Below are positions 48,904-57,556 of a DNA stretch of 64,000 bases, piece by piece. The stretch covers positions 2,887,575 through 2,951,574 of the forward strand of contig RHLH01000001.1 in the NCBI GenBank assembly GCA_003712165.1, read 5' to 3'. Position 1 is the stretch's first letter; each line of letters begins with the position of its first letter. Origin of the DNA: Phycisphaera sp. Its GTDB lineage: Bacteria > Planctomycetota > Phycisphaerae > Phycisphaerales > UBA1924. Below the pieces are notes generated by a model. That model saw only the letters and a program-made list of their open reading frames with translations, was not told the DNA's origin and did no database searches. Made by a program: the position numbers and the translations under genes.

Positions 48904-49596
48904 CTACTCGGGCTGTTCGTCGCTCTTGGCGGGCTTGCCGTAGAACACGCGCCGGATCACATCGCCCGGCCCGATCTCCTCGATCGCGCCCTTGGCGTCG
49001 TCGTGGATCACCTCGTACTCACGCACCGGCGGTGAAGCGACAAGATCGAACTCTTCACCCTCGGGCGCCTGCGCCAGATCGAGCGAGCCGTTGGCGGTCA
49101 CGGTGATCACCCACCGACCCTCGCCGAGCGCTCGGTAGACCGCCTTGCCCAGACGCGAGTCCTGTGCTTCCCAGTTCACATCCGCGAGTTCGTCGTCGAT
49201 GACCATCGCGTCGGCGGGTCTCGTCTTCGCGTCGAAGAGCCGTCGGATCAGGAGCCTGCCGTCAACGACCACGAAATCGACGTAGATTTCCCCGCTCGGG
49301 TCGTACGGCGTTTCGAGCTTCGTAACCTCACCCGACGCGTTGCGGACATGCACGAAGAGCTCGCCCTCTTCGACAACCAACTCGGTAACGGCGGTCTTGC
49401 TGATGGCTTCGTTGAACGTGCCCCGCAGAGTCTCGTAATCGCTCGCCAGCGCCTGGAGCCTGTCGAGGTAGACATCCGCCGCGAGATCCGCGCGGAGGAG
49501 CGAGTAGCCAAACAGACCGGCCGCGACGACCACAGCCGCGGTCAAACCGCGTGAGATCCAGCGGAACGGGTTCATGCTGATCTTCTTCTCCGCCAT
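48904..49596 (-). CDS. Membrane-anchored periplasmic protein of unknown function
   Basis: 230 residues. A single N-terminal transmembrane anchor (GLTAAVVVAAGLFGYSLL) is followed by a helix (LDRLQALASDYETLRGTFNE). Beta-rich segments follow, e.g. TELVVEEGELFVHVRNASGE and IYVDFVVVDGRLLIRRLFDA. The C-terminus has a short acidic tail. AGGA lies nine bases before the ATG. It diverges from the aminotransferase gene. Layout resembles LptC/secretion-type anchored proteins, but I cannot assign a family. Confidence 0.75.
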   Translation of the reverse strand: MAEKKISMNPFRWISRGLTAAVVVAAGLFGYSLLRADLAADVYLDRLQALASDYETLRGTFNEAISKTAVTELVVEEGELFVHVRNASGEVTKLETPYDPSGEIYVDFVVVDGRLLIRRLFDAKTRPADAMVIDDELADVNWEAQDSRLGKAVYRALGEGRWVITVTANGSLDLAQAPEGEEFDLVASPPVREYEVIHDDAKGAIEEIGPGDVIRRVFYGKPAKSDEQPE

Positions 49597-49689
49597 CGCT
49601 CAGTTCCTATCGGCCAGCCCCCGCACGGTTCACCCGAATCGGCCAACCGCCCTCTGGTAGGCTGCCCAAACCAGCATCGGAGGGGTCAC

Positions 49690-50994
49690 ATGAGCACGCA
49701 TACGTCACGAAGGGCGTTTCTGGGAGCAATGGGTCTGGGAGCCGTCAGCGCCAACGCGGCCCTCGCCTTCGGGGCCCGGGCTCAATCGATCGCCGAGGAA
49801 CTCTCGCAGGTCGCGGGCGACCCCGAGACCATCGCCCGAGACGAGCACTACTGGGCGCGCGTCCAGCAGGCGTTCACCGTCGATCGATCGATCATCAATT
49901 TCAACAACGGCGGAGTCAGCCCCGCGCCCAAATGGGTCCAGGAGGCGATGCAGAACCACCTCGACTTCTCGAACCAGTGCCCGCCGCACAACATGTGGCA
50001 CATCCTCGAACCAAGAAAGGAAACCGTCCGCGAGCGCCTGGGCCGGGGCTGGGGCGTGAGCCCAGAAGAGATCGCGATCACCCGCAACGCAAGCGAATCG
50101 CTCCAGATCTGCCAGCTCGGCATCGACCTGCAATCGGGCGACGAGGTCCTCACGACAACACAGGACTACGGCAGGATGCTCACCACATTCGACCAACGCG
50201 AGCGGCGTGAAGGCATCAGGCTGAGCAAGATCGCCATCCCCGTCCCCGCGGAGAACGACGACGAGGTCGTGCGCCTCTTTGAAGAAGCCATCACACCGAA
50301 CACCAAGATCATCCTGATGTGCCACGTCATCAACCTGACGGGACAGGTACTCCCTGTGCGCAAGGTCTGCGACATGGCGCACAAGCGCGGCATCCCCGTC
50401 ATTGTTGACGGCGCGCACGGCTTTGCGCACATCGACTTCAAGCTCAGCGACCTCGGCTGCGACTACTACGGCACGAGCCTGCACAAGTGGCTCTTCGCGC
50501 CGCACGGCACGGGCCTTCTCTACGTCCGCAAAGACCGCATCGCCGAGACCTGGCCCATGATGCCCGCCGCCAAGACGCAGGCGGATGACATCCGCAAGTT
50601 CGAGGAGATCGGGACACACCCCGCTGCCAACACACTCGCGATCAGTGAAGCGCTCACGTTCCACGAGGGCATCGGGCCCAAACGCAAGCTCGCGCGGATG
50701 CTCTACCTCCGCGACCGGTGGGCCAAGCGCCTGAGCGAGCAGGACCGGTTCATCCTCAACACGAGCCTCAAGCCCGGCGTCGCGGGCGGGATCGCAAACA
50801 TCCGAATCGACGGCATCACCGCGGGCGACCTCCGCAACTGGCTCTGGCGCGAGCACCGGATCCTGACGGTCGCCATCGACCACGAGCAGTTCGAGGGCAT
50901 CCGCGTCAGCCCGAGCGTGTACTCGACGATCGAAGAGGTGGACCGGTTCTGTGAGGCGATGGAGATGGCTGCGCGCGAAGGGATCGAGACGTAA
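49690..50994 (+). CDS. Tat-exported class V aminotransferase-fold protein (CefD-like)
   Basis: 434 residues. The N-terminus SRRAFLGAMGLGAVSANAAL is a twin-arginine signal. The body is a class V aminotransferase: FNNGGVSPAPKWVQEAM, ITRNASESLQICQLGIDL, DGAHGFAHIDF and the PLP lysine in GTSLHKWLFAPHGTG. It is most like isopenicillin-N epimerase (CefD) family members. Export of a PLP enzyme by Tat is consistent with folding before transport. The gene ends one base from the convergent fabF stop. Substrate unknown. Confidence 0.88.
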   Translation: MSTHTSRRAFLGAMGLGAVSANAALAFGARAQSIAEELSQVAGDPETIARDEHYWARVQQAFTVDRSIINFNNGGVSPAPKWVQEAMQNHLDFSNQCPPHNMWHILEPRKETVRERLGRGWGVSPEEIAITRNASESLQICQLGIDLQSGDEVLTTTQDYGRMLTTFDQRERREGIRLSKIAIPVPAENDDEVVRLFEEAITPNTKIILMCHVINLTGQVLPVRKVCDMAHKRGIPVIVDGAHGFAHIDFKLSDLGCDYYGTSLHKWLFAPHGTGLLYVRKDRIAETWPMMPAAKTQADDIRKFEEIGTHPAANTLAISEALTFHEGIGPKRKLARMLYLRDRWAKRLSEQDRFILNTSLKPGVAGGIANIRIDGITAGDLRNWLWREHRILTVAIDHEQFEGIRVSPSVYSTIEEVDRFCEAMEMAAREGIET

Positions 50995-52359
50995 TCACCC
51001 AGCAAAACGCCTGACACAGATCGTGTTGTTCTGACCGCCGAAGCCGAAGCTGTTGGAAAGGCAGACGTCCACGCCGCCCGCATCGGTACAGTCGCGGGGC
51101 TCGTTGGGGACGTGGTCGAGATCGCAATCCGGGTCGGGGTTCTTGAGGTTCGCTGTCGGCGGGATCACACCCGTCTTGATCGCCTGCAGGCACGTGATCA
51201 GCTCGACCGCGCCCGCGGCCTGGATCAGGTGACCGAGCATGCTCTTGACGCTCGAGAAGGGCACGCTCGGCGCCGCATCGCCGAAGACCTTCTTGACACC
51301 AGCGGTCTCGGTTTTGTCGTTCTCTTTGGTGCCCGTGCCGTGGGCGTTGACCCAATGCACGAGCGGACGCCCGTTCGCGTCCGTCTGGCTCGGGTCGATC
51401 CCGGCTTGTTCGAGTGCGCGGCGCATCGCCGCGGCGGCGCCCGCGCCCTCTGGATGGATGTCCGTGATCCGGTACGCATCAGCGCTCGAACCGAACCCCG
51501 CGACCTCGGCGATGATGTTCGCGCCGCGCTTCTTGGCGTGCTCGAGCGATTCGAGGATCACCATCCCGGCGCCCTCGCCCATGACAAACCCGTCACGGGT
51601 CGAGTCGAAGGGTCTGCACGCGGTCGCCGGCTCGTCGTTGCGAGTGCTCATCGCGGTGAGCCTGATGAACCCGGTCATCCCAAGCGGATGGATCATCGAG
51701 TGCGACCCGCCGGCGAGCATGACGTCTGCGTCGCCCCGCTTGATGAGCTCGTACGCCTCGCCCACCGCCTGCGTGCTCGCGGCGCACGCGGTCATGCAAT
51801 TGGAGACAGGGCCCCGGCAGCCAAGCTCCGCCGCGACGTGCGCGATGCACATCGCGGGCTCCTGTTCCAGCTCTCGCGACGCGACGAGGAACTCGGACGC
51901 AGCAGCTTCCCATTTCTGGAAATCGATGAGGCGCGTTTCATCATTCCAGCCGGCATAGTTCGATCGGATGAAGTTACCGAGATCCATCCGCCCCTCGCCG
52001 GAGCCGAGGTACACACCGAAACGATTCGGATCGACATGGTCACTCGATCGCGGTCCACCTGCCTGGGCCTGAGCAGGGCCGAAGCCGGCGCTGGTCCAGG
52101 CTTTGACCGCAGCCGCGAGCGCGTACTTTGTCGCCAGGCTGCCGCACTCATGGGGCTCGGCGCGATCGCCGAGGTGGTCGCTCAGCTTGAAGTCCGAGAC
52201 CTGTGATGCGAAGTTCGTCGCGAAAGTGGACGCGTCGAAGTGCTCGACTGGGCGGATATTGCTCTCGCCTCTGAGCATGCGCTGCCAGACCTTGTCCAGG
52301 TCATCGCCGAGAGGCGTGATCCAGCCGGCGCCCGTGATGACGACGCGGGTATCGCTCAA
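50995..52359 (-). CDS. fabF: Beta-ketoacyl-ACP synthase, FabF-like (active member of the pair)
   Basis: 454 residues. Thiolase-fold ketosynthase with complete triad: Cys in SNCMTACAASTQAVGE, His in VNAHGTGTKENDKTE and His in SMLGHLIQAAGAVE. Other family segments: PFDSTRDGFVMGEGAGMVIL and LSNSFGFGGQNNTI. It condenses malonyl-ACP with acyl-ACP. It overlaps the GxxExxY gene by ATGA and is third in an operon with the inactive-looking homologue at 52938-54299, so a heterodimer is possible. No ACP gene is in the window. Confidence 0.92.
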   Translation of the reverse strand: MSDTRVVITGAGWITPLGDDLDKVWQRMLRGESNIRPVEHFDASTFATNFASQVSDFKLSDHLGDRAEPHECGSLATKYALAAAVKAWTSAGFGPAQAQAGGPRSSDHVDPNRFGVYLGSGEGRMDLGNFIRSNYAGWNDETRLIDFQKWEAAASEFLVASRELEQEPAMCIAHVAAELGCRGPVSNCMTACAASTQAVGEAYELIKRGDADVMLAGGSHSMIHPLGMTGFIRLTAMSTRNDEPATACRPFDSTRDGFVMGEGAGMVILESLEHAKKRGANIIAEVAGFGSSADAYRITDIHPEGAGAAAAMRRALEQAGIDPSQTDANGRPLVHWVNAHGTGTKENDKTETAGVKKVFGDAAPSVPFSSVKSMLGHLIQAAGAVELITCLQAIKTGVIPPTANLKNPDPDCDLDHVPNEPRDCTDAGGVDVCLSNSFGFGGQNNTICVRRFAG

Positions 52360-52853
52360 TCCTCGTCACTCTCTTCGTACTCGTCCTCATCGCCCTCGTT
52401 CTCCTCGCGGTTGAGGTTGAGCTTGTCGGGGTTGAGAACACGGACGAGACCGTCCTTCAGGCGGCGCTCGGAGAAGTTGATGATGAGCCCGAGTTCGACA
52501 TCCGCGGCGCGGAGCTTTGAACGCAGCGCGAGCCTTTCGAGCGAGCCGATCTGTCCGGGCCGAGCCAGAATCTCGACGGCGAAGCGCTCCTCGACGAAAC
52601 AGTCGATCGAAACACCGCCCAGATCGTTGTCCTTGTACACAACCTCGAACTCGGCATCCATCTCGAACTCGAGACCCGCGGCTTCGAGCTCGATCTTGAG
52701 CGCGTTCATGTAGATATCACGCGAGAAGCCCGGGCCGAGCGCTTTGTGAACCTCGATCGCGCCGCCGATCACCTTTCGGCTCTTCTCGGTCAGCGCCGGG
52801 TCGAGTTCGGAAAGAGGAAGACCGCGTCGTCTGTTGCCGTGATCGTGATCCAT
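52356..52853 (-). CDS. GxxExxY family protein (degenerate), between two ketosynthase genes
   Basis: 165 residues. Family start KVIGGAIEVHKALGPGF, then RDIY in place of LLESVY, so the Glu of the naming motif is lost. Later segments: SIDCFVEERFAVEILARPGQ and VELGLIINFSERRLKDGLVR. The PD-(D/E)XK fold would need Asp and ExK; Asp and Glu are present but the Lys is replaced (VEIL instead of VELK). It may be structurally intact but catalytically dead. AAGGAG precedes the ATG. A strongly acidic C-terminal tail (about 25 residues) is unusual for the family. Confidence 0.8.
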   Translation of the reverse strand: MDHDHGNRRRGLPLSELDPALTEKSRKVIGGAIEVHKALGPGFSRDIYMNALKIELEAAGLEFEMDAEFEVVYKDNDLGGVSIDCFVEERFAVEILARPGQIGSLERLALRSKLRAADVELGLIINFSERRLKDGLVRVLNPDKLNLNREENEGDEDEYEESDED

Positions 52854-52937
52854 TGTGAAAGCTCCTTCTTGGTTGCTAGTGATGCCGTGTTGCGAAGTGG
52901 CCCGGCTCCGGGCTCACGATCTCTTTCTACCAGTATC

Positions 52938-54299
52938 CTACTCGGTCCGTGTCAACACAACCGCCGATACCTGCCCCGAAAGCGAACACGTGCAGACAAG
53001 CACGTATTGCAGTTCGGCATCGATCGACTCGGCGGCGCCCGAAAGTGTGCGCTCGTCAGGCCGGCCCGCGTGCAGACGCGCCGGGAGCCTCTGCTCGGCG
53101 ATCGCCTTCGCCGCCACCGCAGCTCCGAACGCGCCGGCGCCAGAGAACATCTGGCCGACCTGGGGTGTCAGCGTGATCAGGGGAATCTCTGCAAGCCGGT
53201 CGCCGAACACCGTTGACAGCGCACCGACCTCTGATTTATCGAGCGATGCCACACCGAACGCGCCCGGAACAATCGCGTCGATCTGGTCGGCGCTGATGCC
53301 CGCATCGCGGAGCGCTGCCCCGATCGCGCTGACGATGCCCTCGTCCACCTCGCAGCCAGGCTCGCCCCAGCAGTCCGCGTGCTCGCACACACCGATCAGT
53401 CCCGCCTGCGACTGCGCGCTGCCGATACCCGCGATCTCGGCGTAAGCCCGTGCGCCGCGCTCCTTCGCCGCCTCTTTCTCTTCGATCATCATGATCCCGC
53501 CGCCCTCGCCCGGGACAGCCCCGGTCGTCGAGTCGTCGTAGGGCCTGACCTGTCTCCAGGGCTCCGGGTCGTCGGCGTCGAGCTCAACGAAGCGCCCGAC
53601 CTTGGTCATGCGCGCCATGCCCATCGGGTTGACCTTGTTCTCGATCCCGCCCGAAAAACAGACGGTCGCGTCGCCCCGCTCGATGATCCTGACGGACTCA
53701 CCGATCGAGAGCAAACCGCTCGCCTCGGCGCATGTGATCGTATTCGAGGGGCCCTCGCAACCATGAATGATCGTGACGTGGCACGCGAGCATGTTGGGCA
53801 GGTACTTGAGCAACCAGAGCGGCTGCAGGTTCCCGATGCCCGACTCGCCCCACTTCTCAAGCGAGAACTCACCCGCGTCGTCCTTCGCGGTCACCAGCGC
53901 CGAGGTCAGCTCGTCAGTCTCGGCGGCGATGAACCCAGCACCGATATGGCATCCGACCTTGCCCGATGGGTGCGTCGTCTCGGCGTCTTCTCCAGCTTCG
54001 CGCGTCGTAATGCCCGCGTCCTTGGCAGCCAGCGAAGCCGCGATGACCGCGAGTTCTGTGTCTCGCGCCATGACCTTGGTTGCCTTGCGATAGTGCTTTG
54101 GGACGTAGTTTCTCGCGGAGGCGAGCTTGCCACCCTCGGTAACCTCGGCCCCCTGGGCACACGAAAACGTGCTGGTGTCGAACGCGGTGATCGGCCCGAT
54201 ACCGCTGGTCCCCGCGCAGAGCGCCGCCCATGTCTCGTCGATCCCGACGCCGACCGCAGAGACGGCTCCGATTCCTGTGATGACGCAGCGTGGTCGCAT
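52938..54299 (-). CDS. Ketosynthase homologue without the catalytic triad (chain-length-factor-like)
   Basis: 453 residues from the ATG at 54299. KAS fold overall (CVITGIGAVSAVGVGIDETW at the start; ITAFDTSTFSCAQGAEVTEG; YDDSTTGAVPGEGGGIMMIE). Aligned to the neighbour's triad by eye without gaps, Cys becomes Glu (SNTITCAEASGLLSIGE), the first His becomes Gly (IVPGAFGVASLDKSE) and the second becomes Gln (LTPQVGQMFSGAGAFG). This is the pattern of KS-beta/chain length factors, which pair with an active KS and shape its product. The pair could make an unusual long or polyketide-like chain. Confidence 0.85.
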   Translation of the reverse strand: MRPRCVITGIGAVSAVGVGIDETWAALCAGTSGIGPITAFDTSTFSCAQGAEVTEGGKLASARNYVPKHYRKATKVMARDTELAVIAASLAAKDAGITTREAGEDAETTHPSGKVGCHIGAGFIAAETDELTSALVTAKDDAGEFSLEKWGESGIGNLQPLWLLKYLPNMLACHVTIIHGCEGPSNTITCAEASGLLSIGESVRIIERGDATVCFSGGIENKVNPMGMARMTKVGRFVELDADDPEPWRQVRPYDDSTTGAVPGEGGGIMMIEEKEAAKERGARAYAEIAGIGSAQSQAGLIGVCEHADCWGEPGCEVDEGIVSAIGAALRDAGISADQIDAIVPGAFGVASLDKSEVGALSTVFGDRLAEIPLITLTPQVGQMFSGAGAFGAAVAAKAIAEQRLPARLHAGRPDERTLSGAAESIDAELQYVLVCTCSLSGQVSAVVLTRTE

Positions 54300-54394
54300 G
54301 GTAGATGAAACTCTACGCACGTAGAAACGTTCCCCGATGGCCGCGACTTCTCTGCTGGACGCGGAATCGGCACCTCGCCGATAGCCATATCTGC

Positions 54395-54949
54395 ATGCGC
54401 CAGCGTTCCGCCCCTAGCTCGTCGATTCTCCCCGATCCCGGGTGGTTCTTTTTGCTGGCCGGGCTGGGCCTGCTCGGGGCCGCGGTGCTGATCCCGGCGT
54501 CTGAGGCCCTCGACGAGGCTCGGTACATGCGGGACCGGGCGTTGGCGAGTGAGCAGTTCCGCCTCGACAGGCTCGAGAGGTACGAGGCCTTTATTGCTGC
54601 CCTCGACGAGAAACAGCCCGCGCTGATAGCGCACCTGAAAGCGATCCATCTGAATCAGTACCCGGAAGGAATGCGGCCTCTGGGCGTGCTCGCCGAGGAT
54701 CCGGGGCTAGCGAGCGCGTCGATCTTTGAGAAGCTCGAACCGGTGCTGCCGCCGATGCCCGAGGAGCCGCCCCACCACGCCGACCGCTCGACGCTGGCCA
54801 AGCTCGCCACGGGCCAGCCCTCGAGGCTCTGGATGCTGGCCGGCGGCGCGGTCTGTGTGCTGATCGGTGCCCTCCCGCCCGCAACAAGGCGCCACGGTAA
54901 GAAAGTTCGGGCCGCGGGCAGCGCGAAACGACCTACCGTCCCGGCATGA
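54395..54949 (+). CDS. Two-helix membrane protein upstream of rnpA
   Basis: 184 residues from the ATG at 54395. Two hydrophobic helices (FFLLAGLGLLGAAVLIPASE near the N-terminus and LWMLAGGAVCVLIGALPPAT near the C-terminus) flank a ~100-residue charged helical extracytoplasmic region (DEARYMRDRALASEQFRLDR). The stop overlaps the rnpA start (ATGA), indicating co-translation. No family recognised. Position in place of the usual rpmH is odd. Confidence 0.72.
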   Translation: MRQRSAPSSSILPDPGWFFLLAGLGLLGAAVLIPASEALDEARYMRDRALASEQFRLDRLERYEAFIAALDEKQPALIAHLKAIHLNQYPEGMRPLGVLAEDPGLASASIFEKLEPVLPPMPEEPPHHADRSTLAKLATGQPSRLWMLAGGAVCVLIGALPPATRRHGKKVRAAGSAKRPTVPA

Positions 54950-55365
54950 CCCCCACGCAGGGCCAAGACTCGCGGGCACCCCGGCAAAGAGCCGTGTATC
55001 GCAAACACCACAGGCTCACGCACAGCAACGAGTTCAAAGCGGTCTACGAGGCCAGGCTCAAAAAGCCGATCGGCCCGATCGTTGTCTTTGCCCTGCCCAA
55101 CAAGCTCGGTCACCCGAGGCTCGGGCTCTCCATAGGCAGGAGAGTCGGCGGTGCTGTAACTAGGAACGCTGTCAAACGAAGGCTTCGTGACGCGTTCAGG
55201 CAGATCGCAGCGGGCTGGCCCGAAGAGAAAGCTGGACTCGACCTGGTGATCGTTGTGAGACCTCACGAAACCCGGAGCCCGGCGAGCTACCAATCGATGC
55301 TCGAATCCGCAATCGATCGGCTCATCAAGCTCATCGAGAAGCAAGCCAAAGAGCCCGAGCCGTGA
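54946..55365 (+). CDS. rnpA: Ribonuclease P protein component
   Basis: 139 residues. The RNase P protein signature is clear: [20 protein letters not shown] and [20 protein letters not shown], with the RRLRD that follows. It binds RNase P RNA and helps it remove 5' leaders from pre-tRNAs. It overlaps the genes on both sides by four bases. yidD follows as usual, but rpmH upstream and yidC downstream are missing, so the canonical operon has been broken. Normal length. Confidence 0.94.
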   Translation: MTPTQGQDSRAPRQRAVYRKHHRLTHSNEFKAVYEARLKKPIGPIVVFALPNKLGHPRLGLSIGRRVGGAVTRNAVKRRLRDAFRQIAAGWPEEKAGLDLVIVVRPHETRSPASYQSMLESAIDRLIKLIEKQAKEPEP

Positions 55366-55613
55366 GCTGGCGGAGCATTTCCATCTTCCCGCTGATTGTG
55401 CTGGTCAGGCTCTACCAGGTCACGCTCAGCCCGCTGCTGGGCGGGCAATGCCGATACCACCCAACGTGCAGCAACTACGCGATCGAGGCCCTCAAGGAGC
55501 ACGGCGCGCTGCGGGGTTCGTGGATGGTTGCGAGCCGGATCGGGCGGTGCAACCCATTCGCCAAGGGTGGCTACGACCCCGTTCCACCTGCCGAACGACG
55601 CACACACAAGTGA
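55362..55613 (+). CDS. yidD: Membrane protein insertion efficiency factor YidD
   Basis: 83 residues from a GTG overlapping the rnpA stop. Family core: [40 protein letters not shown] and the final [17 protein letters not shown], with three conserved cysteines. It is an amphipathic peripheral membrane protein that assists YidC/Sec insertion. Usual length and coupled to rnpA as in most bacteria. Confidence 0.94.
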   Translation: MSWRSISIFPLIVLVRLYQVTLSPLLGGQCRYHPTCSNYAIEALKEHGALRGSWMVASRIGRCNPFAKGGYDPVPPAERRTHK

Positions 55614-55634
55614 GTGAGTGTAAACTAGCCTCGT

Positions 55635-56261
55635 ATGCCCGGACCCAAGCCATCCAAGAGGCTCCCAGCCGCCGAACGCCGCAGGCAGTTGCTCAACACC
55701 GCGAGCAAATTGTTCGCCGACCAGGGCTACGCGCGGACGACGACCGCACAGCTCGCGCAGGAAGCGGGCGTTACCGAGCCGATCATCTACAGGCATTTCG
55801 CCTCCAAACGTGACCTCTTCGTCGCGCTCGTCGAGGAAACGGGCGAGCGAACGCTCGATATCTGGGAAGAGAGCCTCAAAGCCGCGAACGACCCGGCCGA
55901 ACGGCTCTCGATCCTGCTGGGGAAAAACCCGATGGTCGCGCTGGGTGACGAGGAAGCAAGCGCGTACCGGGTCATCCTGCAATCGATGACCGAGGTCGAT
56001 GACGACGTCATCCACAGCGCGGTCAACGAGCACTTCCACGCGTTGCACGACTTCCTGACCGCCGAGGTCAAGAAGGCTCAGAAAGCGGGCGAGGTGCGCG
56101 ACCGGTTCACGGCGGACATGATCGCGTGGGTCCTGATCGACGTCGCGCTCGGATACGGCGTGCTTCAGGCGATGGGCGTCCAGGACACGAACCGCGCTTC
56201 CAAGGGACGGCCTCTGTCAGGCGTCATCGCGGAAATATTGCTCCCGAACCGGCCCCGCTGA
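55635..56261 (+). CDS. TetR family transcriptional regulator
   Basis: 208 residues. N-terminal HTH: RRRQLLNTASKLFADQGYAR then TTTAQLAQEAGVTEPIIYRH and FASKRDLFVALVEE, the classic TetR DNA-binding domain. The C-terminal ligand domain is helical. TAAACT lies eight bases upstream of the ATG. Its targets are unknown; neighbours are yidD and a cysteine desulfurase, neither an obvious target. Confidence 0.92.
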   Translation: MPGPKPSKRLPAAERRRQLLNTASKLFADQGYARTTTAQLAQEAGVTEPIIYRHFASKRDLFVALVEETGERTLDIWEESLKAANDPAERLSILLGKNPMVALGDEEASAYRVILQSMTEVDDDVIHSAVNEHFHALHDFLTAEVKKAQKAGEVRDRFTADMIAWVLIDVALGYGVLQAMGVQDTNRASKGRPLSGVIAEILLPNRPR

Positions 56262-56286
56262 TCCGGTGTCGATCAATAATCGGGGC

Positions 56287-57492
56287 ATGATCTACCTCGA
56301 CAACAACGCAACCACACGACCATCGACCGAGGCACGCGACGCGATGCTGAGCGCGATGGACGAGCTGTGGCACAACCCATCGAGCATCTACCGCGCGGGG
56401 CAGGCCGCCAAGCGTGCCGTCGAACTCGGACGCGCATCGATCGCAAGACTCATCAACGGCCAGCCCAAGGAAATCGTCTTCTGCGGCTGCGGCACGTGCA
56501 GCATCCACACCGCGATGGCCGGTGTCATCGCGACGCACAAGCACATCACAAAGCCCAACATCATCTCGACACACATCGAGCACCCCGCTGTCCGCGCGAT
56601 GGCGCAGCAAGTCCACGAGCGATTCGATATCGAGACACGATGGCTCCAGACCGAACCCGGCGGCCGGATCGATCCGTCGAGCCTCGCAGATCAGATCGAC
56701 GAGAACACGATCCTCGTCAGCGCGCAGTGGGCCAACAACGAGACGGGTGTCATCCACCCTGTCGCGGAGCTCGGCAAGATCTGCAGAGACAAGGGCGTCA
56801 CTTTCCACGTTGACGGCGTGCAGTGGGTCGGCAAGATGCCGACCAACGTCCGCTCGGGCGATCTCGAGGAGGCCGGGCCCGCGCACGACGACGATGCTGG
56901 GCAGTACATCGACATGCTCAGCTTCTCGGCGCACAAGTTTCACGGTCCCAAGGGCATCGGTGCGCTCTGGATCAGAAGGGGCACCCCGTTTGCGCCGAGC
57001 TCGCCCGGTGCGCAGGAGCTGGGTAGACGAGGCGGCACGGAGAACGTGCCCGGGATCCTCGGGATGGCAGCCGCGGCGGAGGGCGCGCTCGCGTTCCTTG
57101 AGGACGGTTCCAAGATGCAGGAAATGCGCGAGCACCGCGACCGATTCGAGAAGCGTGTGCTGGAACTGATCCCGAACGCGGTCGTCAACGCGCCGAACGA
57201 CCCGGACCACCGCGTCTGGAACACGAGCAACATCGGTTTCCCGGGGCTCGAGTCGGAACTGCTCCTGTTGATGCTCTCGGAGCGGGGTGTGTGCGCCTCG
57301 GCCGGTTCGGCGTGCTCGAGCGGGAGCCTCGAACCGAGCCCGGTGCTGCTTTCGATGGGCGTCGAACCCAAAGTCGCGCACGGCTCGCTCCGGTTCAGCA
57401 TCTGCCGCGACACAGACCCGGGCTGCTTGGAAGAAGCGGCGCAGACCGTGGCGGCTTGTGTCCACCAGCTTTCGGGGAATCTACCCGTCTGA
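56287..57492 (+). CDS. Cysteine desulfurase, NifS/IscS family
   Basis: 401 residues from the ATG at 56287 (AATAAT six bases upstream); a GTG at 56266 would add seven residues. Motifs: MIYLDNNATTRPS, AQWANNETGVIHPVAEL, PLP lysine in SFSAHKFHGPKGIGALW and the persulfide cysteine in ASAGSACSSGSLEPSPV. It moves sulfur from cysteine to acceptors for Fe-S cluster or tRNA thiolation. An extra acidic segment (GDLEEAGPAHDDDAG) lies before the lysine. No scaffold gene (IscU/NifU) is adjacent. Confidence 0.93.
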   Translation: MIYLDNNATTRPSTEARDAMLSAMDELWHNPSSIYRAGQAAKRAVELGRASIARLINGQPKEIVFCGCGTCSIHTAMAGVIATHKHITKPNIISTHIEHPAVRAMAQQVHERFDIETRWLQTEPGGRIDPSSLADQIDENTILVSAQWANNETGVIHPVAELGKICRDKGVTFHVDGVQWVGKMPTNVRSGDLEEAGPAHDDDAGQYIDMLSFSAHKFHGPKGIGALWIRRGTPFAPSSPGAQELGRRGGTENVPGILGMAAAAEGALAFLEDGSKMQEMREHRDRFEKRVLELIPNAVVNAPNDPDHRVWNTSNIGFPGLESELLLLMLSERGVCASAGSACSSGSLEPSPVLLSMGVEPKVAHGSLRFSICRDTDPGCLEEAAQTVAACVHQLSGNLPV

Positions 57493-57556
57493 GATGATTT
57501 CTCCGTAGAGGCCTCGTATTGGTGGTTGGGTGAGCAAACTCCCGATAGCCTTGGCT

